NCBI GenBank assembly: GCA_934446565.1
Contig: CAKSEO010000005.1
Coordinates: 1-64,000 of the forward strand
Reading direction: 5' to 3'
Source: an uncultured Oscillospiraceae bacterium
Lineage (GTDB): Bacteria; Bacillota; Clostridia; Oscillospirales; Ruminococcaceae
Length of the DNA: 64,000 nucleotides
Positions within the stretch are counted from its first letter, which is position 1; every line of letters starts with the position of its first letter. Of the stretch, positions 27,401 to 35,558 are shown piece after piece. A program made the position numbers and the translations under genes. The notes beneath the pieces are model-generated. The model was not told where the DNA came from. It saw only the letters and a program-made list of their open reading frames with translations, and did not search any database.

Positions 27401-27620
27401 GCTCTTTTCCCTTGCTGTTGATTATGCTGTAGCTGACTACTACAGGGTTCAGCGTAAGACCTGCGTCGTCCTTATTATCACCGTTGTCGGGAGCCTCAGC
27501 GGTGCCGCCCGCAGTCGTACCGCCCTCCGCAAACGCCGCGTACGAAGCCGCCGGGACGGATGTTGTTATCAGCGCCGCCCCCAGCAGTATTGATAATACT
27601 TTACTTGTTCTCTTGTTCAT
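24435..27620 (-). CDS. Large membrane-anchored surface protein of repeated Ig-like (CARDB/COG1361-like) domains
   Basis: A 1061-residue protein. Signal peptide (about 1-32, cleavage near ASYAAFA), a first non-repeat domain (about 48-175), then about six repeats of 110-130 residues with a recurring layout: a KNLG/KNTG/NKG turn, an SSS or DG turn, and a K-[FI]-[KR]-x-[LM] strand. A Gly/Met/Tyr-rich insert in the last repeat carries a 21-base tandem duplication (about 24883-24924) giving GGYDGSM twice. C-terminal helix (about 1010-1033), a basic stop-transfer run, and a very acidic cytoplasmic tail. Similar COG1361-type proteins sit beside MacB permeases. Its start overlaps the ATPase gene by 20 bases. 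Confidence 0.75.
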   Translation of the reverse strand: MNKRTSKVLSILLGAALITTSVPAASYAAFAEGGTTAGGTAEAPDNGDNKDDAGLTLNPVVVSYSIINSKGKEQSYIGKNTSFVMKMTIKDIKVKTSQVTGGSAGIDFLKSMDSFRGTLESLTITSTGDELLKYDVVVKDCKWVGDDKNFGFKVGYTGGSDYFDGSVNVIECTDPDSTPDPVVTNPEPIIKITAVEPDSPIKAGEEGEFKIRLKNLGTTAAYNILAEVSSSEEILIKEGTGTQDIESLGFKDEKILTIKYKALEKINTEKQNFTVNLRYYYDTGSTETTGSATAQVTAAAEISTVEKVYPVVEASFSMAEADIEPDSNYSGVLTIKNTGTADMKGLFINFASSDDIVITDGSSSRYFEDIPVGTTKQITMKFRTMKDITTIRQTITASLKYNYVMGSDEKDGSYEETYVMFGQKAEETAPFPLITSKPLDVELEAGKSYRKAFYIVNKGNEDMENVTIKVKGGEGVNITNGTDNFFVEKIKAGAEKRILVRFDTAAELSSVTQTLDVEVEYRYDKSGTKTVETKTGTISMSSNVSTAPVLRISGEKLDSAIVPDTEYEYRLTVKNYGDITVRDVFVDLTSTDAFYFLDGTESAFIDIIRPQDTATITVKFKTLEDITSAKQGITAAMKFDYGRNTSIKQGESSSSATIIAAPNKAGDGKDTGAAPNIIIGKYDIGADQIAAGDVFTLDLDFYNTNGTTAVENMVMTVNAGGDLSIYGGSSSFYYASLPAAGAASESVQLRALPTAATGTSSVSVSFKYDYLVGDTRTSMTSEQTIYVPLYQPDKLTLSVSNPTYDIYVGNEVYITLSYMNKGRADASNVKVEVVSASSSSDEGIVDDNTNIGGMTSEPAGAATSEIPAMDGMFSSADAAYQSYIAIDGGAMGDAGYVDGGSMGGYDGSMGGYDDYSDPGYTALSTEKVIGNIAAGGNGTADFVITPTRAGEVSFVLKVTYEDSNMNEIVKELPVTLNVIEQQWIPDYPMTYETTEVDGEGGFPWLVVIIGGAVLVAAGVVVLIVVLKKKHKGGKKLTADDIDWEDDLDEDEKSDSDDTTKV
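24881..24924 (-). repeat. 21-base tandem duplication inside the surface protein gene
   Basis: Two adjacent 21-base units beginning at 24883 and 24904, each starting TCGTAGCCGCCCATGG on the plus strand. In frame, it encodes two copies of a seven-residue Gly/Ser/Met/Tyr/Asp unit. Confidence 0.85.
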
Positions 27621-28392
27621 GGTTCTCTCCTTTTGTATCGCTTACTATTCGTCCGTCTACCAGCGTGACTATTCTGTCTGCGTACTGCGCAAGCTCCGGA
27701 TCGTGCGTTACAAGTACTATTGTCTGATTATATTTCCTTGCAAAGGATTTTATCATGTCCATTACCTCGATGGTCGTCTTGGAATCGAGGTTTCCGGTCG
27801 GCTCGTCCGCGAAAACCACGTCCGGCTTCGCAACGAACGCCCTGGCTATACCTACTCGCTGCTGCTGTCCGCCGGACATCTGCCGCGGATAGTGCTTCAG
27901 GCGATTCCCCAGACCTACCTTTTTCAGCATCGCAACGGCGCGTTTCGTGCGGTCGCGCTTGCTGTCCCCGCGGAACATCAGCGGCATCGCAACGTTCTCC
28001 ACCGCGGTCATGAACGGCAGCAGATTATAGGACTGGAACACGAATCCGATGTGCTTCTGACGGAACGCCGCAAGCTGATTCTCCGTCATTCTGGTTATCG
28101 GGACCCCTCTTATGTAAACGTCCCCGAACGTCGGTTTTTCGAGACCGGCAAGCTGATTCAGCAGCGTGGATTTACCCGAGCCGGACGTACCGAAAATGCA
28201 GCAGAGCTCGCCCTCCATTATGTCGAGGTTTATGCGTTTCAGCGCTACTACGGATTCGCCGCCCTCCAGCTTGTACTCCTTGCGCAGGTCCTTTACGTGT
28301 ATCATCGCCCTGCGTTTTTTCGGAGCAGCGGGCTTTGCCTGCGCGCCGGGTGCACCGGCTTTGCTAAGGTCGATCTTCTCGTTTTCCCCCAT
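27601..28392 (-). CDS. ABC transporter ATP-binding protein, MacB/LolD type
   Basis: A 263-residue ATPase. Walker [10 protein letters not shown] (near 74), Q-loop, LSGGQ-type signature as [14 protein letters not shown] (near 178), Walker [16 protein letters not shown] (near 200) and H-loop VTHD. An N-terminal extension of about 35 residues rich in Ala, Pro and Lys precedes the domain. The start MGENEK follows AAAGGGGGTG; a longer frame upstream would add 20 residues without support. First gene of the operon. Confidence 0.92.
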   Translation of the reverse strand: MGENEKIDLSKAGAPGAQAKPAAPKKRRAMIHVKDLRKEYKLEGGESVVALKRINLDIMEGELCCIFGTSGSGKSTLLNQLAGLEKPTFGDVYIRGVPITRMTENQLAAFRQKHIGFVFQSYNLLPFMTAVENVAMPLMFRGDSKRDRTKRAVAMLKKVGLGNRLKHYPRQMSGGQQQRVGIARAFVAKPDVVFADEPTGNLDSKTTIEVMDMIKSFARKYNQTIVLVTHDPELAQYADRIVTLVDGRIVSDTKGENHEQENK

Positions 28393-28470
28393 GCTGTCAC
28401 CCCCTTTAGATTCTCTACCAATAAAACAGCCAAAATATCGGTAAGGTTGCATATTTCAGAAAGAAAATTT

Positions 28471-28518
28471 TATATCATTTTCATATATCAGTATATCATT
28501 TATGATATCTTTTGTCAA
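28471..28518 (-). promoter_or_regulatory. Promoter and operator-like repeats of the ABC operon
   Basis: Minus-strand TTGACA (28518-28513), 17 bases, TATACT (28495-28490). A perfect inverted repeat, ATATCAT-TT-ATGATAT (28493-28508), lies between and over these boxes. TATATCATTT occurs at 28471-28480 and 28492-28501, 21 bases apart, about two helical turns. This arrangement suggests a dimeric repressor binding twice. Confidence 0.75.
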
Positions 28519-28562
28519 TATTTGTTACAAAACTGTAATATATTTTTAAGGAACGCAAAAAA

Positions 28563-28740
28563 GCGGCACATTACTGCACCGCCCCAGCTTGTCGAAAAAA
28601 TAACTATCCCAGGCTGCCGAGAAAGGTGCAGATGCTAGGAACCCGCATGATGGCTAGGCTTTGTGCCTGCCATCATGCGGAGTGACGACGCAGATGCGCC
28701 TTTATCGACAGCCTGGGGCGGCACATTACTGCACCGCCCC
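28563..28740. repeat. Structured intergenic element flanked by 23-base direct repeats
   Basis: Identical 23-base sequences (28563-28585 and 28718-28740), each able to form a GCGG/CCGC hairpin, flank 132 bases. Inside, 28608-28717 is a near-perfect palindrome of 110 bases: 20-base arms with 17 matches (28611-28630 and 28695-28714), and a central stem of 12 bp (CCGCATGATGGC with GCCATCATGCGG) plus 4 more. The left edge AGCTTGTCGAAAAAAT is shared with the right end of the repeat at 54224-54240. The minus-strand hairpin followed by TTTTTT at its left side would terminate the AIM24 gene. No coding sequence. Confidence 0.8.
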
Positions 28741-28757
28741 CTGTTGTGTAAGTAAAA

Positions 28758-29432
28758 TCAGTTGCTCTTTGGCATAACAGCCGCGATAGCACCTGCGACG
28801 TTGCTGATAGGCATCGTCTGGAGGTATATCTTGCCAGGACCTGTAACAACAGTGTTGAACAGACCCTCGCCGCCGAACAGCACGTTTCCGATACCCTTTA
28901 CGGTCTGGATATCCATTGTGCAGGAGCCGGACATTGCTGCGAGGTAGCCTGTGTCGATGAGCATCTGCTGACCAGCCTGGAGCTCGTACTCAACAACATA
29001 TCCGTCGATCTCGACGAACGCCATACCTGTGCCGTGGAGCTTCTGCATGATGAAGCCCTCGCCGCCGAAGAAACCAGCGCCGAGCTTCTTCTGGAACGCG
29101 ATGGAAAGCTCAACGGAGGGCTCGGAAGCCAGATAACCGCTCTTCTGAACGATGAAATCGCCCTTGCTTACGTCGATCGGGATGATAGAGCCCGGGAAGC
29201 TGGACGCGAACGCGATCATGCCGGGACCGCCCTGCGCGGTGTATGTATTCTGGAACATGGACTCGCCGGAGAACATTCTGCTGAATGCCTTTCCGACGCT
29301 GCCTGCGCCGGTCTCCATCTTCATGTTCGGGGTCATCCAGGACATTGCGCCCTTTTCGCACTTAACGGACTCGCCTGCCTCAAGATAAACGATAACTACG
29401 GGCAGCGGCTCGCCCTTAATTTCATACCTCAT
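28758..29432 (-). CDS. AIM24/TIGR00266 family protein
   Basis: A 224-residue all-beta protein of the AIM24 family. The start MRYEIKGEPLPVVIVYLEAGE and the internal GGEGFIMQKLHGTGMAFVEIDG block are typical, as is the YLASEPSVEL segment. Bacterial members are uncharacterised; yeast AIM24 works in mitochondrial membranes. A single-gene unit with a consensus promoter and AGAAGGAG site. Confidence 0.85.
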   Translation of the reverse strand: MRYEIKGEPLPVVIVYLEAGESVKCEKGAMSWMTPNMKMETGAGSVGKAFSRMFSGESMFQNTYTAQGGPGMIAFASSFPGSIIPIDVSKGDFIVQKSGYLASEPSVELSIAFQKKLGAGFFGGEGFIMQKLHGTGMAFVEIDGYVVEYELQAGQQMLIDTGYLAAMSGSCTMDIQTVKGIGNVLFGGEGLFNTVVTGPGKIYLQTMPISNVAGAIAAVMPKSN

Positions 29433-29487
29433 ATAAATCTCCTTCTAAACCATTATTTTTGAAAGGTACCTTACCTTTACTTGTTAT

Positions 29488-29516
29488 ATTATACACAAAT
29501 TTCTTCCAATTGTCAA
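29488..29516 (-). promoter_or_regulatory. Consensus promoter of the AIM24-family gene
   Basis: Minus-strand TTGACA (29516-29511), 17 bases, TATAAT (29493-29488): both hexamers match the sigma-A consensus exactly, so strong expression is likely. The leader is about 50 bases. Confidence 0.9.
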
Positions 29517-29535
29517 GACTTTTTTGCAGTTTTTT

Positions 29536-30108
29536 TTACAATTCTCTGGCAGACAGCACCAGAAGGTACCCAGCCGTAATGAAAAACGTAGGGCTTGCCC
29601 CCCGCAGCAGGAATATCACCGCGCCGCATATTGCCGCGGAAATGATCCCGCAGACTGACATCGCCCGGTCAACATGCTCCGCAGGAAGTCGTTTCAACAG
29701 CAACAGCTTCAGCAGGCGCTTCCCGTCGAACTCCCCGACCGGCAGGAGATTGAACAGCCCGGCGGCAAGGCTTATCGCGGCTATGCGCTGGTATCCCAGC
29801 GCCATGCCCGCCGCGAATATCAGCAGATTCACCGCGCAGCCTGCGGAGTACACCGCCGCCTGTACTGCGCCGCTCCGGCGCTCCACCGCCGGAGCAGTCA
29901 GCCTTATCCCGGCGCCGTAAAACGTCAGGCTCTCCGGAATTATCCCGCACATCCGCATGACTGCTAGGTGTCCCAGCTCATGCGCGGCACATATCCCCAG
30001 CGCAGCAAACCCGAATCCGGTACTATCCCAGAGGAAGAACACCGCAAGCACCGCAAAAAACGAGAAATCCCACCGCAGCGCCGTGCGGTTCAGTTTCAGT
30101 TCGATCAT
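29536..30108 (-). CDS. M50 family (site-2 protease, SpoIVFB-like) membrane metallopeptidase
   Basis: A 190-residue intramembrane zinc protease. HELGH (about 43-47) supplies two zinc ligands and Glu catalyst, and NLLPVGEFDG (about 121-130) the third ligand. About five membrane helices; no PDZ or CBS domain. SpoIVFB in Bacillus cleaves pro-sigma-K; whether this homologue does so is unknown. No Shine-Dalgarno is seen before the ATG, and the -10-like TAATAT lies very close to it, so the message may be nearly leaderless. Confidence 0.82.
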   Translation of the reverse strand: MIELKLNRTALRWDFSFFAVLAVFFLWDSTGFGFAALGICAAHELGHLAVMRMCGIIPESLTFYGAGIRLTAPAVERRSGAVQAAVYSAGCAVNLLIFAAGMALGYQRIAAISLAAGLFNLLPVGEFDGKRLLKLLLLKRLPAEHVDRAMSVCGIISAAICGAVIFLLRGASPTFFITAGYLLVLSAREL

Positions 30109-30144
30109 GCTACATTATATTAACGCCCGTCCGGAAATAGAACA

Positions 30145-30170
30145 AGCCCCGCCATTTCTGACGGGGCATT
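30145..30170 (-). terminator. Terminator of ilvD
   Basis: Minus-strand GCCCCGTC, loop, then a GGCGGGGC arm, followed by TTGTTCT. It lies about 12 bases after the ilvD stop. Confidence 0.78.
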
Positions 30171-30179
30171 GAACTTTAA

Positions 30180-31835
30180 TTAATCTGCAAAAACTGCGCC
30201 GGTATTGGAAGATGTGACCATCTTAGCATATCTCTTGAGGTAGCCGGAAAGCTCCTTCGGAGGAAGAATGCCCTTTTCCTTGCGCTTTGCGATCTCTGCG
30301 TCGTCTACCAGCAGAGTGATGCTGCGGTTCGGGATGTCGATGTGGATCTTGTCGCCGTCCTCAACGAACGCGATAAGTCCGCCCTCGGCAGCCTCGGGGG
30401 AAACGTGGCCGATAGCCGCGCCTCTGGAAGCGCCGGAGAATCTGCCGTCGGTGATGAGCGCAACGTTGCCGTCAAGTCCCTTACCAACGATAGCGGCAGT
30501 CGGAGCCAGCATTTCGGGCATGCCAGGACCGCCCTTCGGACCCTCGTAGCGGATAACTACGACGTCGCCTGCCTTGATGTCGCCGCCGAGGATAGCGTCG
30601 CATACAGCCTGCTCGCCGTTGAATACGCGTGCTGTTCCGGTGAAGTCCATCATCTCGGGCTTAACTGCGCCCTGCTTAACTACGGAGCCATGCTCTGCAA
30701 GGTTGCCGCTCAGGATAGCGATACCGCCGTCCTTGCGGATAGGAGCGTCTATCTTGTGGACGATAACGCCGTCAGCGTCCTTTGCCTTTGCGATACGGTC
30801 AGCCTGTGTGCCGGAAACGGTCAGTACATCGGTGTTTACATGGCCGCCCTTGGAAAGCTCACGGATGATGGTCTGGATACCGCCGACTGCGTTCAGGTCA
30901 GTTATGAACACGCTGGACGCCGGGTTCAGCTTTGCAAGCTGCGGGGTCTTTCTGCTCATCTGGTCGATGTCGTCCAGGGTGATGTCTACCTTTGCTTCGT
31001 GCGCGATGGCGAGCAGGTGCAGTACGGTGTTGGAGGACGCGCCGATTGCCATATCAGTTGCGAGGGCGTTCAGCATGTTCTTCTTGGTGAGGATATCGAG
31101 CGGGCGGATGTTCTGCTTAACAAGCTCAACTGCGCGCTCGCCGGATTCCTTTGCAAGTCTGCGGCGTGCGGAGTTTACTGCGGGCTCGGTGCCGGCGGTC
31201 GGCAGCGCAAGTCCCATCGCCTCGGTCAGGCAGTTCATGGAGTTCGCGGTGTACATACCGGAGCAGCTGCCGCAGGTCGGGCAGGCGTTATCCTCAAAAT
31301 CCTTGATAACGTCGTCGCCGATCTCGCCGTTGGAGTACTGTCCGATAGCCTCATAAATTTCAGAGTAGCCTACGCGCTTGCCCTGTACGCAGCCGGGGTT
31401 CATAGGACCGCCGCTGCAGAAGATAGCCGGGAGGTTCATTCTGGCTGCTGCGAGCACCATTCCGGGTACGATCTTGTCGCAGTTCGGAATGAATACGACG
31501 CCGTCCAGCGGGTGTGCGGTCAGCATTACCTCGATAGAGTCAGCGATGAGCTCTCTGGAAGCCAGGGAGTATCTCATGCCCTTGTGGTTCATTGCAAGAC
31601 CGTCGCAAACGCCGATGGTGAAGAACTCGAACGGAACGCCGCCCGCGTTTCTGATACCGTCCTTGACTGCGCGGGAAATTTCGTGCAGGTGCATATGACC
31701 AGGAACGTAGTCGCTGGCAGCACAGACTACCGCGATGAACGGTCTGTGCATTTCGCTGTCGGTAACGCCCAGAGCCTTGAGTATCGCTCTGTGAGGAGTT
31801 TTTTCTACTCCTGCCTTGATAAGATCACTTCTCAT
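30180..31835 (-). CDS. ilvD: Dihydroxy-acid dehydratase
   Basis: A 551-residue Fe-S enzyme of branched-chain amino acid (valine, isoleucine, leucine) and pantothenate synthesis. Cluster cysteines are in PNCDKIVPG (near 118) and [17 protein letters not shown] (near 188). Length and motifs are normal. It is 37 bases after the ROK kinase and may be read with it. No other ilv or leu genes are in the window and no T-box leader is visible. Confidence 0.95.
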   Translation of the reverse strand: MRSDLIKAGVEKTPHRAILKALGVTDSEMHRPFIAVVCAASDYVPGHMHLHEISRAVKDGIRNAGGVPFEFFTIGVCDGLAMNHKGMRYSLASRELIADSIEVMLTAHPLDGVVFIPNCDKIVPGMVLAAARMNLPAIFCSGGPMNPGCVQGKRVGYSEIYEAIGQYSNGEIGDDVIKDFEDNACPTCGSCSGMYTANSMNCLTEAMGLALPTAGTEPAVNSARRRLAKESGERAVELVKQNIRPLDILTKKNMLNALATDMAIGASSNTVLHLLAIAHEAKVDITLDDIDQMSRKTPQLAKLNPASSVFITDLNAVGGIQTIIRELSKGGHVNTDVLTVSGTQADRIAKAKDADGVIVHKIDAPIRKDGGIAILSGNLAEHGSVVKQGAVKPEMMDFTGTARVFNGEQAVCDAILGGDIKAGDVVVIRYEGPKGGPGMPEMLAPTAAIVGKGLDGNVALITDGRFSGASRGAAIGHVSPEAAEGGLIAFVEDGDKIHIDIPNRSITLLVDDAEIAKRKEKGILPPKELSGYLKRYAKMVTSSNTGAVFAD

Positions 31836-31872
31836 GATTATTTTCCTTTCCGCCCGGTGACCGGGAGTTTGT

Positions 31873-32838
31873 TTATTTGCAGGAACGATGGAGCATTGCC
31901 GCTCCGATTATGCCTGCGTCATTACCGAGGGAGCAGATCACGATCTCGGTATTTTTAGCGCTTCGTTTGGAATACACCTGCTCTGCGACCGCCTTTTTCA
32001 GCGGAACCAGCAGCGTATCCCCCTCGTTGCAGACTCCTCCGCCGATACACAGAATGTCCGGCTGGAAGATGTTGATAACGTTCGTTATGCCCACCGCGAG
32101 GTACTTGACGTAGAGGTCGGTGACGAGCTTTCCGGCTTCGTCGCCCTGCTTCATCGCTATGTACGCGGTGCGGGCGCTGACCTTTCCGTCCTTCTTTATC
32201 AAATCTGCCATGAGGCTTTGCGGGTACTTTTCGGCGAATTCACGGGTGGTGTTCACCAGACCCGTCGCGGAGGAGTAGGCTTCAAAGCAGCCTTTACGTC
32301 CGCAGGTGCATGGCCTGCCGTCCACCTCGATGACCGTATGACCTATCTCGCCGCCCGCGAAATTCGAGCCGCTGTAGATCTTGCCGTCAATGATGATACC
32401 GGAGCCTACGCCTGTTCCCAGCGTTATCACGACCGCGCTTTTCGCGCCCTTGGCAGCGCCTGCGCAGTACTCGCCGTAAGCCGCAGCGTCCGCGTCGTTG
32501 CCGAGGTAGGTCGGTACGCCAAGATTCGCCTGGACGTCAGGGCGCAGCGGAGCGTTCACGAATCCGAGGTTGTTGGAGTACTCCACAACTCCGGATGCCT
32601 GGTTGCAGGTTCCCGGGCAGCCGATCCCGATGGAATCAAGCTGCTGCGGAGTTATCCCCGCCTCCGCGCAGGCGAGCTCCGCGGCGCGGATTATGTCCGC
32701 GAGTATCTCCGCGTAGGGTCTCGGGGAGTTGGTCTTTACCTTTGAGCGCGCGATTATCTCGCAGTTTTCGTTCACTACGCCGCACGCGATGTTGGTGCCG
32801 CCGATGTCAATGCCGAGGTGTCTTTCCATGTTCGCCAT
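31873..32838 (-). CDS. ROK-family glucokinase
   Basis: A 321-residue sugar kinase. ATP-binding GIDIGGTN (near 9), the sugar-binding [11 protein letters not shown] segment (near 118), and the ROK zinc site [12 protein letters not shown] (about 180-191) are visible. There is no N-terminal helix-turn-helix, so it is an enzyme rather than a NagC-type repressor. It most likely phosphorylates glucose released from cellodextrins or lactose. GGAGG precedes the ATG. It lies 19 bases after manA. Confidence 0.9.
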   Translation of the reverse strand: MANMERHLGIDIGGTNIACGVVNENCEIIARSKVKTNSPRPYAEILADIIRAAELACAEAGITPQQLDSIGIGCPGTCNQASGVVEYSNNLGFVNAPLRPDVQANLGVPTYLGNDADAAAYGEYCAGAAKGAKSAVVITLGTGVGSGIIIDGKIYSGSNFAGGEIGHTVIEVDGRPCTCGRKGCFEAYSSATGLVNTTREFAEKYPQSLMADLIKKDGKVSARTAYIAMKQGDEAGKLVTDLYVKYLAVGITNVINIFQPDILCIGGGVCNEGDTLLVPLKKAVAEQVYSKRSAKNTEIVICSLGNDAGIIGAAMLHRSCK

Positions 32839-32857
32839 GATACGCCTCCTGTCAGGT

Positions 32858-33823
32858 TCAGATGATGTCGGTGAGGATTATCGTGCCCTTTCCGGATACG
32901 GTGTAATCGCCAGTTCCCGCGCTCACGAACAGGCTGTCGCCTTTCTTTGCGCTGACCTTTTCGGAGCCGGAAACGACCTCGAATGCGCCGTCCAGAACCA
33001 GCAGAGAATTAAACGAGCCTTCTCCTGCGGCGAGCTTCGCGGTACCGTCAAGCTCCAGCTTGTTTACGTTGAAGTACTCGCAGGAGCGCAGCAGTGTCTC
33101 CTTGCCGCCCTCGATGGCTGTGGGAGCGCCCTGGGCGGTGGTGGGGTACTTCGGGGGAACGAGGTTGGTGACGTCCTTCGCCTTTTCAACGTGAAGCTCA
33201 CGCGGCTTGCCGTCCTTGCCTACTCTGCCGTAGTCGTAGATACGGTAGGTGGTGTTGGAGTTCTGCTGTATCTCGGCGATGAGGATACCCTTGCCTATCG
33301 CGTGGAGCGTGCCGCTCTCGATGAAGAACACGTCGCCCTTGTGGACGGGAACGTTGTTCGTTACCTCAAGGAGCGTGTTATTCGCGATACGCTCTGCGAA
33401 CTCCTCCTTGCTTATCTCGTGCTTGAAACCGTAGAGCAGCTCCGCGCCGGGGTCGCAGTCCACGATGTACCACATCTCGGTCTTGCCGTACTCGCCCTCT
33501 ACGCGCAGCGCGTAGTCATTGGAGGGGTGCACCTGAACGGAGAGGTTATCCTTTGCGTCAATGAGCTTTATCAGCACCGGGAAGTACTCGAAGCGCTCGC
33601 AGTTCTTGCCGAGAACGCCCTTGCCCTTAGCAGCGATGTAATCGGAAAGCGTCTTTCCGTCGAACTCGCTGCCGATTATAACGCTCTGTCCGTCCTTATG
33701 GCAGGAAAGCTCCCAGCTTTCCGCTATCTTGTCGGAGTCGAGCTCCTTGCCGTACTCCTCGCGAAGTCTGTTGCCGCCCCAGATGTAGTCCTTGCAGGGC
33801 GCTTTCAGCTTTAAAATTGCCAT
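32858..33823 (-). CDS. manA: Mannose-6-phosphate isomerase, class I
   Basis: A 321-residue cupin enzyme converting mannose-6-phosphate and fructose-6-phosphate. Zinc ligands are in SVQVHPSNDYAL (near 94) and KTEMWYIVDCDPGAEL (Glu near 115), with the later ESGTLHAIGKG (near 172). It is the short form of about 315-320 residues found in Firmicutes. It lies directly before the ROK kinase, an apt pairing for entry of hexoses. Confidence 0.92.
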   Translation of the reverse strand: MAILKLKAPCKDYIWGGNRLREEYGKELDSDKIAESWELSCHKDGQSVIIGSEFDGKTLSDYIAAKGKGVLGKNCERFEYFPVLIKLIDAKDNLSVQVHPSNDYALRVEGEYGKTEMWYIVDCDPGAELLYGFKHEISKEEFAERIANNTLLEVTNNVPVHKGDVFFIESGTLHAIGKGILIAEIQQNSNTTYRIYDYGRVGKDGKPRELHVEKAKDVTNLVPPKYPTTAQGAPTAIEGGKETLLRSCEYFNVNKLELDGTAKLAAGEGSFNSLLVLDGAFEVVSGSEKVSAKKGDSLFVSAGTGDYTVSGKGTIILTDII

Positions 33824-33850
33824 GTCTATGTATCCTTTCTTAACTTTTAT

Positions 33851-34468
33851 TCAATAACCTAAGCTCTCGTTGACGATAATTACCTTTATCCTGTCGGGGA
33901 CGCGCTGCTGCTCCAGCCTTACGAACGAGCAGCATATCCTGCCGTCGCAGCGGCAGTGCAGGCATGAACCCGTGGTTTCACATGGAGTATTGCAGTTCAG
34001 CCGCTTTGTATTCAGCGGAGCAGCCACCTGCTCCACGCGACAGACCGCCTCGTCCATGTCCTTTACTATCTTGTTCGTGCCCACTATCAGCACGACCTGC
34101 GCCGGACCGTATATCATCGCCGCAACGCGGTTGCCCCTGCCGTCCACGTTGTAGAGCACGCCGTCCTCGGTGAGGGCGTTGGTGCTTGCGAAAAACGTGT
34201 CGGAAACGAACGCCTTGTGGAGTATGTCCTCGACTTCATCGGGGGTCTTTCCCTCGGAGCGGTCAAGGAATGCGTCCTTGAATTCCGTCATCAGCAGGTT
34301 CTTCACGCCGCTTTCCTCCAGCGTCATGGAGCCCCCGGCGGTTATCAGCCGGTCATTCTTCACAAGCTCCCGGACGATGTCGTAAAGCTGCTCGCGGTTT
34401 TCCGCGTAGTAGGGTCTCATTTTGTTTCTTTCGAGCGCTTTCATCGTGCGCTGTATTCTCTCATCCAT
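33851..34468 (-). CDS. LUD domain (LutC-like) protein with a C-terminal cysteine cluster
   Basis: A 205-residue protein with the LUD (DUF162) fold of lactate-utilisation proteins: AGGSMTLEESG near 43, ASTNALTEDGVLYNVDGRGNR near 94 and VVLIVGTNKIV near 128. The last 60 residues hold eight cysteines (CNTPC, GSCLHCRC, CC), which suggests a metal or Fe-S site, although the family core is not known to need one. LutA and LutB are absent, so a lactate-oxidation role is not supported. It lies between the LCP-like gene and manA. Confidence 0.75.
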   Translation of the reverse strand: MDERIQRTMKALERNKMRPYYAENREQLYDIVRELVKNDRLITAGGSMTLEESGVKNLLMTEFKDAFLDRSEGKTPDEVEDILHKAFVSDTFFASTNALTEDGVLYNVDGRGNRVAAMIYGPAQVVLIVGTNKIVKDMDEAVCRVEQVAAPLNTKRLNCNTPCETTGSCLHCRCDGRICCSFVRLEQQRVPDRIKVIIVNESLGY

Positions 34469-34480
34469 GATGTCCTCCTG

Positions 34481-35368
34481 TTATTCCCCGCTCTGTCCGG
34501 ATTTCTGCTGTATCGTCGTGACGGAGTTGTCGGATATCGCGAAGCTGCCGTCGTCGCCGTACTCGCCGTAGGGAACGTAGTAATCCGCCGGATTTATGCC
34601 GTATTTCACGGTATTCAGCAGCGCCGCCTTATGCGCGGCGAGCTGGTCGGAAGTAAGGTCGGTCTCCGCATTCAGTATGCATTCCGCATAGGCGTTGAGC
34701 AGCGAGCTGTCGATGTAGGAAACGTTCTGGTTCACAAGCTCGATGAGCAGCGAGCCTATCATGTTGAATCTGTAGGATTCGCCCTCGTCGAAATCCGCGA
34801 ACATGATGTAGCGGTACACCATCTCGGCGGTGAACATCTGGTCGCCGGAGTTTATCGCAGTGACCTCCGTGCCGTCGGTGATGAGCAGCGTTTTTGCAAC
34901 GTCGTACTCAACGTTGCCGTAGGTGGTTATCAGCCCGGTGAGCGCCGCGCGGTCGAACTTCACGTATCCGTCGAACTTTATGCCGAGCGCTTCCGAAACG
35001 GCGGAAGCTACGCCCTTGCCGCCCTGCGCCGCGTAAACGTTCGGCAGAGTGCGCCCGGTGGATGTAAGCGAGATACCGTTAGTCACCGGAATGAACAGCA
35101 GGCGGTTTTCAACCGCGTTGTAGGTCACGGCGATGAACAGCGACGGCATGTCGGCTGACCCGTCGGATATCATCGTCATTACCGAAAGGTCCATGCTGTG
35201 GTCCGGAACGAAATCCTCGGAAAGGGTTCCGTCAGCGGACAGCCCTGTCTCCTGCGACTTCGGGAAAAGGAAATCCCGGAATGAAAATATCGCCATGATT
35301 ATCATGGCAAGGGTAATACAAAATGCGATTAGATATATATACCAGTTGCTTTTCCTGCGTACTGCCAT
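34481..35368 (-). CDS. Degenerate LytR-CpsA-Psr-like membrane protein
   Basis: A 295-residue protein with one N-terminal helix (about 9-30) and an outside domain. The middle part follows the LCP pattern (a SLFIAV strand, LLFIPVTNG, GGKGVASAVSEALGI, FDGYVKFDRAALTGLITTYGNVEYDV). The position of the family Arg-Asp (usually SIPRDT) reads IPVTN, so the phosphate-binding Arg is missing and enzymatic transfer of wall polymers is unlikely. It may be a binding or regulatory relative. AAAGGCAG precedes the ATG. Assignment is by motif pattern and not certain. Confidence 0.6.
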   Translation of the reverse strand: MAVRRKSNWYIYLIAFCITLAMIIMAIFSFRDFLFPKSQETGLSADGTLSEDFVPDHSMDLSVMTMISDGSADMPSLFIAVTYNAVENRLLFIPVTNGISLTSTGRTLPNVYAAQGGKGVASAVSEALGIKFDGYVKFDRAALTGLITTYGNVEYDVAKTLLITDGTEVTAINSGDQMFTAEMVYRYIMFADFDEGESYRFNMIGSLLIELVNQNVSYIDSSLLNAYAECILNAETDLTSDQLAAHKAALLNTVKYGINPADYYVPYGEYGDDGSFAISDNSVTTIQQKSGQSGE

Positions 35369-35425
35369 AAGTTCTGCCTTTCATGACCACTTTTTCAAAA
35401 AATACACGCGCTCTCCGAAAAGGTA

Positions 35426-35454
35426 TTGAATTTTTCAGAAATTAGTAATATAAT
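35426..35454 (+). promoter_or_regulatory. Promoter of alr
   Basis: TTGAAT (35426-35431), 17 bases, TATAAT (35449-35454). It gives a leader of about 100 bases containing no obvious gene. Confidence 0.8.
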
Positions 35455-35558
35455 ATACAAGGCGATATCAGAAAAAGAGATCGATACTTTAAATAGTGCA
35501 ATGCCTCTTTATATTATACCACACTTTTTCTGAAATTTCAACACATTGAGGAGCGAAC

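Noticed and set aside
28563..28740. CRISPR array
   Set aside because: Only two 23-base repeats flank a palindromic element; there is no series of equal spacers and no cas gene nearby.
29433..29487. A small gene in the AIM24 leader
   Set aside because: No frame with a ribosome binding site and a start codon was found.
30342..31958. A 538-codon open frame on the plus strand opposite ilvD
   Set aside because: ilvD has all Fe-S motifs on the minus strand; the antisense frame has no motifs.
35369..35558. A regulatory RNA or riboswitch in the alr leader
   Set aside because: A/T-rich with no extended stem beyond the promoter; I see no known riboswitch core.
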